Origin: CAXXOK01 sp963664595
Lineage (GTDB): Bacteria; Bacillota; Clostridia; Christensenellales; Aristaeellaceae
Direction: 5' to 3'
Length of the DNA stretch: 64,000 nucleotides
NCBI GenBank assembly: GCA_963664595.2
Contig: CAXXOK010000010.1
Coordinates: 248,001-312,000, forward strand
Made by a program: the position numbers and the translations under genes. Positions within the stretch are counted from its first letter, which is position 1, and each line of letters begins with the position of its first letter. Below are positions 32,905 through 40,172 of this stretch, piece by piece. Under the pieces are notes generated by a model, which was given only the letters and a program-made list of their open reading frames with translations, was not told the DNA's origin and searched no databases.

Positions 32905-33573
32905 TTAATACGTTATGTCGAAATTTATCCCATGCAGGCCGGGATAGGCGCCACGCCTGACCACGGCCTGGTTTTCCGGATGGGCGATCAGCCATTTGTT
33001 TCTGGCCCACAGCAGCCTGCCTTCACCCTGCTCCGGCCGCGGCTGGGTAAGCGGCAGATTGGTGCTGCGGGGCAGCATCACGAGGCAGCGGAATCCGCCG
33101 TCCCCGGTTTGGCAGGGGCAGAAATGCAGGGTTGTGGCGTACACCTCAATGGCCGTGCCTTTGGGCACGAAGAAGCCGGTGATCTTGCCCTCGGGCAGGT
33201 CCAGCCCCTCCATATCCTGCTGCGCCGCAAGCAGCAGCACCAGATCGCTTACAGCAATGTTGAACTCGCTGCAACGATGGTATTCCAGGCAGTTGAGCTT
33301 TGCATTGTATCCCCAGCAGCAGCCGATCTGGCCGTCGGTTTCACCCCAGAAAGCCTGCTGCGCCTGTTGGAATGCCGGTAATGCCTCCAGCTCCGGCATG
33401 GCGGGCACGTAGCGGCTGCCCTCGGGCGGCATGGCGGCTGCCGTTTCGCAAACGGTCATCAGCGCGGCCGCGTTAAAATCCACAATACGGCCGTAACGGC
33501 GAAACGCCGGATCCGATACCGCATACAGGGGCAGCCCCGGATTCCTGGTCCTCAGCAAATGGAGCGTATCCAT
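32905..33573 (-). CDS. DUF4867 family protein
   Basis: A 222-residue protein resembling the Firmicute family DUF4867 (N-terminal LRTRNPGLPLYAVSDPAFRRYGR, central CCWGYNAKLNCLEYHRCSEFN). A central stretch (ITGFFVPKGTAIEVYATTLHFCPCQ) has the pattern of a cupin-like barrel with Glu and His that could bind metal, similar to ureidoglycolate-lyase-like folds. Genes of this family are usually seen beside sugar-isomerase and sugar-kinase genes, as here (41 bases after the mutarotase gene, 11 before the oxidase gene). A sugar isomerase or lactonase-like role is a guess. Confidence 0.7.
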   Translation of the reverse strand: MDTLHLLRTRNPGLPLYAVSDPAFRRYGRIVDFNAAALMTVCETAAAMPPEGSRYVPAMPELEALPAFQQAQQAFWGETDGQIGCCWGYNAKLNCLEYHRCSEFNIAVSDLVLLLAAQQDMEGLDLPEGKITGFFVPKGTAIEVYATTLHFCPCQTGDGGFRCLVMLPRSTNLPLTQPRPEQGEGRLLWARNKWLIAHPENQAVVRRGAYPGLHGINFDITY

Positions 33574-33614
33574 CTTCCGTTCAATCTCCTCTCAGAAAAG
33601 CGCGCACATAGGGA

Positions 33615-34463
33615 TTACTGAACGGTAATCGTATGCCTGCGCTTGCAGACGCCGTCCGGGGCGAGCCGGATAAAGCCGGGTTTATGGTCGATACGGTAGT
33701 CGGCATCCACAAAGTCCGGCGCATTGCACCATGGTTCGATGCAGATATACCCGGCGCCCGGCTTGGTCCAGAACATCAGCACATCGTGCTCAGGGAAATC
33801 CACTCGTAGCTGGCGGTTGTGCAGCTTGCTGCGCAGGGTAACGCCGCGGCTTTTCAGCGTGCGGAATACCAGAGCGTCCACCGCGAAATACTTGTATAAA
33901 AGCGGCAGCTCGCGCGTGTTTTCCATCAGGAGGGACGGATTTCTGCGAATCAGGTTGCCTTCCAGCCCATAGTTTTCCAGCGTTTCTTCTTCATCAAACA
34001 CGATGGAATAGGCTTCGATTCCCTCGGGTGTTGCATAGGCTTCATGTGCGCCGACGCTGAAATAGAAAGCATTGTGATCGTTGTTGAAAACCTCGTAGGT
34101 GATGGAAAGCGTGGAATCCACCAGTTCAAAGCGGGCCCGCAGCTTGTATTGGAACGGAAACCCCTCGTGCTTCTGATCCATCAATAAGGTTGCGGCACTG
34201 CGCTCAATGCCCTGCACACGCCATTCCAGCTGACGCACAAAGCCGTGCTTGGGCATGGGGTAGCGCTTGCCCTCCAGCTCGTATACATCGTCGCGGAAAC
34301 CGCCTGCTACCGGAAACAGGATTGGGGCGCGTCCGGTCCAGAATTGCGGATCGCCCTGCCACAGCCTTTCCACGCCGTTTTGATCCTTCAGCGATTGCAG
34401 CTCCGCGCCCCGCGTGGAGATTTCAGCCGTGAGAAAATCATTTTGGATGGTAATCAGACTCAT
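33615..34463 (-). CDS. Aldose 1-epimerase family protein (LacX-like)
   Basis: A 282-residue galactose-mutarotase-fold protein. Motifs: ILFPVAGG, YPMPKHGFVRQLEW (catalytic His region), VGAHEAY (second His) and the C-terminal PGAGYICIEPWCNAPD (catalytic Glu). It interconverts the anomers of a sugar or sugar phosphate. The start at 34463 (MSLITIQND) has AGAGG upstream and overlaps the PfkB-kinase gene stop by four bases; a longer frame to 34544 lies over that gene. It likely feeds the right anomer to the oxidases or kinases of the operon. Confidence 0.88.
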   Translation of the reverse strand: MSLITIQNDFLTAEISTRGAELQSLKDQNGVERLWQGDPQFWTGRAPILFPVAGGFRDDVYELEGKRYPMPKHGFVRQLEWRVQGIERSAATLLMDQKHEGFPFQYKLRARFELVDSTLSITYEVFNNDHNAFYFSVGAHEAYATPEGIEAYSIVFDEEETLENYGLEGNLIRRNPSLLMENTRELPLLYKYFAVDALVFRTLKSRGVTLRSKLHNRQLRVDFPEHDVLMFWTKPGAGYICIEPWCNAPDFVDADYRIDHKPGFIRLAPDGVCKRRHTITVQ

Positions 34464-35404
34464 GCTTGAACCTCTCTTTCCTTGAGAAACGCCCTGCATT
34501 CCGCGTCGCTGGGCATTCCGAAACGCGCACCCAGACGGGTGCACTTGATGGCGGCGGCGGCGCTGGCATACCGGCAGGCCTGGTCGGCCTCCATGCCCTT
34601 GATGCGGGCCGCGACAAACGCGCCGTGGAACGTATCGCCGGATCCGTTGGAATCCACTACGTCCACCGGGTAGCTGGCATACCGCCGCAACCCTTTTTCA
34701 TCCAGCAGAATTCCGCCCCGTACGCCCTGTGTGAGCACGACGATTTCCGGATGGTAGGATTGCATCAGGCTGTATGCCGCGTCCTCCGCATTCGCCGCTC
34801 CGGTTGCTTTGATGGCGAACTCTTCGGACGGGATCAAATAATCGGCGTAGGGGAGCAGCTTATCAACGCCGGGGTATAGACCGCCCGCGTCATGGCTTAC
34901 CTTCACGCCGAATTCTTTGCAGTGTTTTGCCGCATACAGGGCAGCGGCGGGCATGTGGCCATCCAGATGCAGCACTTTGGCATGGCGGAGCACATCCAGA
35001 TCAACATCGCCTTCCCCGGGCGCTTCCACTGTGCCGCGGTTCCAGACGCAGGTTCGGCTTGCGTTTTGGCGGTTGAGCAACACCACGGCATGAAAGGATA
35101 CCGCATCCGGCACAAAGCGGATGCAGCGGGTGCCGACGCCCCATTTTTCGAGGTCCTGCGCCATGTAGCGGCCGAAGGAATCGTCACCGAGGGTACCCAT
35201 ATAGGCAGCGGATATTCCAAGCTTGGCCGCGGCGACGAGCGCGGTAGCGCAGGGCCCGCCGCCCTGCACGATGGTTTCGAGGCCTTCCAGTTTGGTATCT
35301 TCCTTTGGAAAGCTGTTCGTAACCATCAACACATCGTAAACGCTGGAGCCAATTCCCACAACCTCCGGGTATGCGGCGCCTGCGGAGCATCCGGCGTTAC
35401 ACAT
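34460..35404 (-). CDS. PfkB-family sugar kinase
   Basis: A 314-residue ribokinase-type kinase: VGIGSSVYDVLMV, GGPCATALVAAAKLG at the sugar site, VVLTQGVRGGILL, and the catalytic VDSNGSGDTFHGAF with the base Asp. The start at 35404 (MCNAGCSAG) overlaps the aldolase gene end by eight bases, with GGAG just upstream; an earlier ATG at 35446 has no ribosome binding site. It lies directly after a class II aldolase, as in tagatose- or inositol-type pathways where a kinase makes a ketose or keto-acid phosphate that the aldolase cleaves. The exact sugar cannot be named. Confidence 0.9.
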   Translation of the reverse strand: MCNAGCSAGAAYPEVVGIGSSVYDVLMVTNSFPKEDTKLEGLETIVQGGGPCATALVAAAKLGISAAYMGTLGDDSFGRYMAQDLEKWGVGTRCIRFVPDAVSFHAVVLLNRQNASRTCVWNRGTVEAPGEGDVDLDVLRHAKVLHLDGHMPAAALYAAKHCKEFGVKVSHDAGGLYPGVDKLLPYADYLIPSEEFAIKATGAANAEDAAYSLMQSYHPEIVVLTQGVRGGILLDEKGLRRYASYPVDVVDSNGSGDTFHGAFVAARIKGMEADQACRYASAAAAIKCTRLGARFGMPSDAECRAFLKEREVQA

Positions 35405-36227
35405 TGCTGTTCTCCGCGCCCAGCAGGTGAATTTTCTCCAGCGCAAAGCGCTTCACAGCCTGCACGGGTTCCTTCATAAATAAATCGACGGCAAGCAGAT
35501 TTCTGTCGGTGGCAAATACCTGATCCAGGAAGGAACAGCATACGTCTGTGCCGAAGTTGATTTTACGGATACCGGCTTTGATGGCCGATACGATCTGGTC
35601 GTCGGGAATGCCGCTGCCGCCGTGGAGCACGGGCGGGATCCCGGTTGCCGCCTTGATCTCGCGGATACGGTCTACGGCAATCACGGGCGACTGTTTGTAA
35701 TGCCCGTGCGCGGTGCCTACTAAAATGGCCAGCACATCCACGCCGGTGCGCCGGACATATTCCACAGCCTCGTCCACACGGGTATACTCGGTGCTTACAC
35801 CATCCTTAGCCACGCCGATATGGCCCAGTTCCCCTTCCACGGGCACGCCCAGCGAATGGCACATGGTGACCACGCGTTTGGTGGCGGCGATGTTTTCCTC
35901 CAGAGGCAAAGCGCTGGCGTCGCGCATGATGCCGGTACAGCCAAAGCGAAGCGCCTTGTAAACGGCCTCGTCGTTTGCACCATGATCCAGGTGGAATGCG
36001 ACACGAACCTTGGCGCGGTGCGCCGCCGCAACGAGGGAAGGCGCAAGAAACTCCGCCTCGTCACTGGAAAACAGGCGGCTGTACATTTGCAGGATTATAC
36101 AGGCATTCGCTTCTTGCGCAGCCAGAAGCACGCCCATCGCGGTTTCCGCGTTGTACACGTTGAAAGCCGGAATGGCACATTGTTTGTCCTCCGCGATTGC
36201 TAAAACGGTACGTAAATCAGTCAGCAT
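35397..36227 (-). CDS. Class II fructose-bisphosphate-type aldolase
   Basis: A zinc aldolase of about 276 residues (GatY/FbaA/IolJ group). Zinc ligands and catalytic segments: FHLDHGAND, EGELGHIG, GTAHGHYK, VLHGGSGIPDDQI and KINFGTD. It cleaves a ketose bisphosphate, tagatose bisphosphate or a 6-phospho-5-keto-2-deoxygluconate-like substrate into dihydroxyacetone phosphate or a related C3 unit plus an aldehyde. I prefer the start at 36227 (MLTDLRTVLA), with AAAGGA about 11 bases upstream; the ATG at 36239 sits directly on that AAAGG. It is the first gene of the 16-gene operon. The neighbouring IolB-like gene makes the IolJ-type reaction a serious alternative. Confidence 0.9.
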   Translation of the reverse strand: MLTDLRTVLAIAEDKQCAIPAFNVYNAETAMGVLLAAQEANACIILQMYSRLFSSDEAEFLAPSLVAAAHRAKVRVAFHLDHGANDEAVYKALRFGCTGIMRDASALPLEENIAATKRVVTMCHSLGVPVEGELGHIGVAKDGVSTEYTRVDEAVEYVRRTGVDVLAILVGTAHGHYKQSPVIAVDRIREIKAATGIPPVLHGGSGIPDDQIVSAIKAGIRKINFGTDVCCSFLDQVFATDRNLLAVDLFMKEPVQAVKRFALEKIHLLGAENSNV

Positions 36228-36266
36228 ATCCAAATTCATCCTTTCGGGATCGTGTCGAATTATTTC

Positions 36267-36300
36267 ATGATAATAGTAACATAAATGTAGACAATCTACA
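36267..36300 (-). promoter_or_regulatory. Candidate promoter and operator of the ETF/LarA operon
   Basis: On the minus strand TTGTCT (36294-36289), 16 bases, then TATCAT (36272-36267), about 30-40 bases before the aldolase start. The -35 box lies inside a perfect palindrome TGTAGA-CAA-TCTACA (36286-36300), which resembles GntR/FadR-type operators (TTGTCTACA). No GntR gene is in the window, so the binding protein is unknown. Confidence 0.5.
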
Positions 36301-36380
36301 ATCCTTTTCGAAAATTATTTTCACGGTAAGGTCCGGTGCTTTACAGCAGAAAACAGCCAATGCAAAACCCGTTAAAATGA

Positions 36381-36454
36381 GCGCCCTTGCCTATGGCCGG
36401 GAACGGCAAACTATACAATGAAGCCGTTCCGGACCGCGTATTTCGCAAGGGCGC
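36381..36454. terminator. Nested hairpin downstream of the isomerase gene
   Basis: Outer arms GCGCCCTTGC (36381-36390) and GCAAGGGCGC (36445-36454) enclose inner arms CCGG(G)AACGGC (36397-36407) and GCCGTTCCGG (36423-36432). It lies about 150 bases past the end of the minus-strand isomerase gene and before the aldolase operon promoter, so a terminator or a structured RNA element is likely. No U-run is adjacent. Confidence 0.45.
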
Positions 36455-36482
36455 TTAACCGAATAGATTGATTGTTTTCGCT

Positions 36483-36597
36483 ACGAGGTAAACGCTGATT
36501 AATCATCAGCAAGCTGCCGCATTATCTTTCCGCAAGCCTAACCTGACGAAAAAACAGCACACTATCGCGCAAGCGATTTATTTATCGTTTGCCTGGT
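36483..36597. repeat. Palindromic intergenic repeat, copy A (internally deleted, 115 bp)
   Basis: Starts with GGTAAACGCTGATTAATCA and ends with TTTATTTATCGTTTGCCTGG, matching the ends of the three 170-bp copies at 43582, 50600 and 51927. It keeps the TATCTTTCCGC and GCGCAAGCG internal blocks but lacks about 55 bases of the central hairpin. Confidence 0.7.
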
Positions 36598-36604
36598 GGA
36601 TACC

Positions 36605-37999
36605 CTATTCGTCCACGGTATCCAGCGAAAGCGCGGGCACAAACTTGCAGAACTCGCGCAGCGCCTCGGTGTAGTCGCCCTCAATTTCTGCCATGTGATG
36701 TATATAGGGGCCTTCCACCAGCTTGCGCTCCCACGCGGGCAGGTTTTTGAATTTTGCCCATAGATAGGTGCCGAAGGTATAGGGCCCGTCCGTGGATTCG
36801 CAGGTACCGGCCAACAGGGAGTACTTTCCGTCGTCCTGGTCGAAGCGGGTCACGGTGTATTGCCCGTCCTTCACCTGGAACCACTGGCGCATGTTGACCT
36901 CTTTGGCGGGGCAGCCTTCCTTTTTCAGGCTGTAGGCAAACGGGCCGCAGTGCCAGAGAAGCTCGCCGTTTTCGTTTTCCGGATGGCGCACGGTGAACTC
37001 CCCAAAGAAGGGGATTTTGTGCCCCAGGCTGGCGCAGCTCAGCAGCGCCATGGAGATCACGCCGTGCAGATCGCTTTCGCAGGAGATCACATACCCCATA
37101 TCGGCCAGAATGCTGTAGGCGGTGCAGGGCATGGCGCCTACCGCCAGCTGCATGGCCGTCCAGCACTCGGCGGAAACGGCCTGTACATCGTAGGCTTCAA
37201 ATAACCACTGATACAGGAGCACAAAGGCGTACACCTTTTTCAATAGCGGCAGGGTCAGATCATCCATCTCGTAACGGGAGAGCAGCAGCTTTTTGCCTTC
37301 CTCCAGCTCCGCGTCGTTCTCGGCGAGGATTTTGTTGTACTTGTCGATGATTACGGCCAGGTTGACCGGGATGATCTGCAACCCGAAACGCTGCATCAGC
37401 TCGCCCTCGTTGAAAATGACCGAGCAGAACGGCTTGGGCCGCATACCGACCTGGGCGATGCGCATGCCGTTGAAATTTTTCAGCATACAGCTCACAGACA
37501 GGAACTTCTCAAAGCCCTTCTTAAAGGTTTCGCTCTCCACCGCACAGGACTCGATGAAGCTGAAGGGGATATTAAAGCGCTGCAGCTGACGGCTGACGCC
37601 GAAGATGCCGCACTGGCTGTCGGTAAAACGCATGCCGTCGGGCATAAACTCGTCGTCCAGCGGGGCCCAGATACAAACCGGCTTGCCCACGCCGCGGGCG
37701 ACCATGGCGGAGACCTCTTCATTGCCGAAGTTACAGTTGATGATCAGCACAGCGTCCACTTTTTCTGCAAGGAAGCGCTCGGTCACAGCCTTGGCGTCCG
37801 CCTCGGAATACATAACGCCCACAGGATTGATCCCCTTGAGATCAACGAAGGAGACGTTGTCCGATTGAAAATGTTTCTCAATATACTCGACCATCCGATG
37901 GCCGCGCTCCTCCGCTTTTTCCCAGTTGAAAATACCGGGCCGCGGCGATACGTCCCGCCGCATCGGCGCCAGACCGATTTTTACGTGATAGTTCAGCAT
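36605..37999 (-). CDS. L-fucose/L-arabinose isomerase family protein
   Basis: A 464-residue protein of the L-fucose isomerase-like fold (two alpha/beta domains plus a C-terminal barrel). The N-terminal region LAPMRRDVSPRPGIFNWEKAEERG and IINCNFGNEEV, and the C-terminal SCESDLHGVISMALL with LWHCGPFAYSLKKEG, are typical; Glu, Asp and His residues able to bind the metal are present in the expected areas (SAECW, CESDLH, LWHCG). It would interconvert an aldose and a ketose. AAGGAAGG precedes the ATG. It is a single-gene unit between the ETF operon and a divergent oxidoreductase. Many members of this branch lack a known substrate. Confidence 0.82.
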   Translation of the reverse strand: MLNYHVKIGLAPMRRDVSPRPGIFNWEKAEERGHRMVEYIEKHFQSDNVSFVDLKGINPVGVMYSEADAKAVTERFLAEKVDAVLIINCNFGNEEVSAMVARGVGKPVCIWAPLDDEFMPDGMRFTDSQCGIFGVSRQLQRFNIPFSFIESCAVESETFKKGFEKFLSVSCMLKNFNGMRIAQVGMRPKPFCSVIFNEGELMQRFGLQIIPVNLAVIIDKYNKILAENDAELEEGKKLLLSRYEMDDLTLPLLKKVYAFVLLYQWLFEAYDVQAVSAECWTAMQLAVGAMPCTAYSILADMGYVISCESDLHGVISMALLSCASLGHKIPFFGEFTVRHPENENGELLWHCGPFAYSLKKEGCPAKEVNMRQWFQVKDGQYTVTRFDQDDGKYSLLAGTCESTDGPYTFGTYLWAKFKNLPAWERKLVEGPYIHHMAEIEGDYTEALREFCKFVPALSLDTVDE

Positions 38000-38139
38000 A
38001 CCGGTTCCTTCCTTTCCGCCTATTCAGTTTGGGTATCACTTATTATAGGATTGGCATAAATGAGCGTCTATACTCCAGAATCATGAATTTATAAGTAAAA
38101 TCCATAATCGTATATATTCATTATTTGCGCGGCGTACGC

Positions 38140-38145
38140 TATAAT
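38140..38145 (+). promoter_or_regulatory. Candidate -10 box for the Gfo/Idh/MocA-ThuA operon
   Basis: A perfect TATAAT 55 bases before the start codon at 38200, in an AT-rich divergent region. No good -35 hexamer lies 16-18 bases upstream, which fits an activator-dependent promoter, for example one driven by the AraC-type regulators of this region. Confidence 0.4.
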
Positions 38146-38199
38146 GAAAACAAATGCAAAGGCAGCCTTCTGTGAATTGCAATACGGGGAGGACGACGT

Positions 38200-39306
38200 A
38201 TGAAAAAAATACGGATCGGCGTTGTTGGTTTGGGCTTTATCGGTTTTCAGCACATGGATGCACTCCGCCGCATACCGGCGGTAGAGTTGACGGCGGTATG
38301 CGACGCGAACAGGGACAACCTGCTGGCCGCGCAAACGCGTTTTGACCCGCCCAAAGCCTATGCCGATTGGCGAGAGCTTTTAGTGGATCCGCAAATCGAC
38401 GCGGTGCACAACTGCACGCCCAACGCCCTGCATGACGATATCAACCTCGCGGCGCTGCAGGCCGGCAAGCACGTGTACTGTGAAAAGCCGCTTTCATCCA
38501 GCGCGGCCCAGGCGCGCGCCGTTTGGCAACTGGCTGTGGATAAAGGGCTGGCCCACGGGCTGAACCACCAGTACCGCCTCAACGCGCCTGTGCAGGAGAT
38601 GCGCGCGCGGTTTCTGAATGGGCTTGCGGGCAGACCGTTGATGATATTTGGCCAGTATTTGCAGGAATCGGGTTCGCGGGTTACCGATTGGTCCCACCGG
38701 ATGGTGAATACCGGCATCGCGCGCACAATCAACGATATCGGCATCCACTGGATGGATACGGCCTGCTGCGTGCTGGGGCAGCCCGTTGCGTCGGTGATGG
38801 CCGACCTGACCACTCATTATCCCATTCGGACGGACGCTCAGGGCCCGCACACCGTGGATACCGAGGATACGGCCTGTGTACTGATGCGCTTTGCGGACGG
38901 CACGCCGGGCTCGCTGATCGTTTCCAAAGCGGCCAACGGGCATAAGAACGATCTCCGGCTGACAATGGCTTGTGAAAACTATGCCATGGAATGGGTGCAG
39001 GAGGAACCGGACCGGCTGACCCTGGGCTTGAAGGAGGTCGGATTTGAAACGGTTTATATGAATCCGGCCGTCTGCCAGCCGGAAACACGCAGGTATATTA
39101 CCACACCGATGGGCCATGTGATGGGATGGACGGACGCGCTGCACAACGCGGTGGAAGTGTTCTACGCCTCGGTTCTGGACGGAAGCTACCGCAGCGCGGA
39201 GCAGCCGTACGCTACCTTCGCGGATGGGTTCCGCGGGATGGCGTTTACGGAGGCCTGCATCAAATCCAGCCGGACAAAGCAATGGACGGATGTGGAAGCG
39301 CTATGA
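38200..39306 (+). CDS. Gfo/Idh/MocA family sugar oxidoreductase
   Basis: A 368-residue NAD(P)-dependent dehydrogenase. N-terminal Rossmann fold with VVGLGFIGFQH and an acidic end of strand 2 (AVCDANRDN), favouring NAD; the family lysine in HVYCEKPLS and the catalytic His region DIGIHWMDTACCVLG are present. It oxidises or isomerises a ring hydroxyl of a sugar or cyclitol. GGGGAGG precedes the start. The next gene (ThuA-like) overlaps its stop by four bases, a combination often seen in sugar-oxidation loci that go through 3-keto intermediates. Confidence 0.92.
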   Translation: MKKIRIGVVGLGFIGFQHMDALRRIPAVELTAVCDANRDNLLAAQTRFDPPKAYADWRELLVDPQIDAVHNCTPNALHDDINLAALQAGKHVYCEKPLSSSAAQARAVWQLAVDKGLAHGLNHQYRLNAPVQEMRARFLNGLAGRPLMIFGQYLQESGSRVTDWSHRMVNTGIARTINDIGIHWMDTACCVLGQPVASVMADLTTHYPIRTDAQGPHTVDTEDTACVLMRFADGTPGSLIVSKAANGHKNDLRLTMACENYAMEWVQEEPDRLTLGLKEVGFETVYMNPAVCQPETRRYITTPMGHVMGWTDALHNAVEVFYASVLDGSYRSAEQPYATFADGFRGMAFTEACIKSSRTKQWTDVEAL

Positions 39307-40100
39307 CGAATGTTCTGGTATGGTACGAGGGACGCCCGCTGCCGTACGCGGAGGAAAGGGAAAAGGCCGTTTATCCCGACGGCATTCATGGTGCACTGGG
39401 CGTGCTGTTTTCCCGGCAGGAGGATATGCGGGTGCGCACAGCCACACTGCAGCACCCCGCGCAGGGGCTGTCCGACGAGGCGCTGGCCTGGGCGGATGTG
39501 CTGGTGTATTTCAGCCATAAATATTGGCGCGAGGTGGAGGACGCCCGGGTGGACGCCATCCAGAAACGGGTGCTGGAAGGCATGGGGCTGGTGCTGCTGC
39601 ACTCGTCCCACGCCAGCAAAATCTTTTCCCGCATGATGGGCACGCGTACCCAGTGCCTGCGCTGGCGTGAGGGTCGCACAACCGAGGCCGGGCGCGCCGC
39701 GGGCGCCAAAGCGCCGGAAAACGACGGCGAGTGGCAGCGGGTGTGGCTGGTGGCGCCGTACCATCCGATCGCAGCCGGGCTGGAGCGTGAATGCTTTGTG
39801 ATTCCCAGGGATGAAACCTATGGAGAGTATTTTGAGATTCCCGCGCCGGAGGAGCTTGTTTTTCTTACCACCTCGGAGGGCGGGGAGGTACTCCGCAGCG
39901 GATGCTGCTGGCGGCGCGGTGCGGGAAAAATCTTCTATTTTGCATCCGGTCACGAGACGTTTCCCGTGTATTACCAGCTGGAGGTGCAGCGTGTGCTGGT
40001 GAATGCGGTTCGCTGGGCAGCCCCTGCCGCCGTACGGAACAGCTGGCCTGTGTGGGCGCGGGAAGCCGAGCGGGAGCCATCACCGGAAAGCAATCGGTAG
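39303..40100 (+). CDS. ThuA-like domain protein
   Basis: A 265-residue protein with the ThuA (trehalose utilisation) class-I-glutamine-amidotransferase-like fold: WADVLVYFSHKYWREV, MGLVLLHSSHASK, WLVAPYHPIAAGL and FYFASGHETFPVYY. The His residues of the last segments are those usually conserved. The start at 39303 overlaps the previous stop (ATGA). ThuA proteins are associated with 3-keto-glycoside metabolism, so together with the Gfo/Idh/MocA enzyme it suggests oxidation and processing of a disaccharide or glycoside. The biochemical role of ThuA itself is not settled. Confidence 0.85.
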   Translation: MTNVLVWYEGRPLPYAEEREKAVYPDGIHGALGVLFSRQEDMRVRTATLQHPAQGLSDEALAWADVLVYFSHKYWREVEDARVDAIQKRVLEGMGLVLLHSSHASKIFSRMMGTRTQCLRWREGRTTEAGRAAGAKAPENDGEWQRVWLVAPYHPIAAGLERECFVIPRDETYGEYFEIPAPEELVFLTTSEGGEVLRSGCCWRRGAGKIFYFASGHETFPVYYQLEVQRVLVNAVRWAAPAAVRNSWPVWAREAEREPSPESNR

Positions 40101-40109
40101 CAGCATGTG

Positions 40110-40161
40110 AAAAAGCGCCGGGTCTCCCATACGGTACGAACGGGGGAGAACCGGCGCTTTT
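40110..40161. terminator. Bidirectional rho-independent terminator
   Basis: AAAAAGCGCCGG-GTCTCCC pairs with GGGGGAGA-ACCGGCGCTTTT around a short loop. The A-run on the left and T-run on the right serve both the plus-strand ThuA gene (stop 40100) and the minus-strand kinase gene (stop 40173). Confidence 0.88.
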
Positions 40162-40172
40162 CTATTGATCCG

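Larger units (their letters stand above)
36228..36604. other. Intergenic region with promoter, nested hairpin and palindromic repeat
   Basis: About 375 bases without a gene between the L-fucose-isomerase-family gene and the aldolase operon. It contains the operon promoter and palindrome (36267-36300), a long nested hairpin (36381-36454) and the short copy of the palindromic repeat (36483-36597). Confidence 0.7.
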
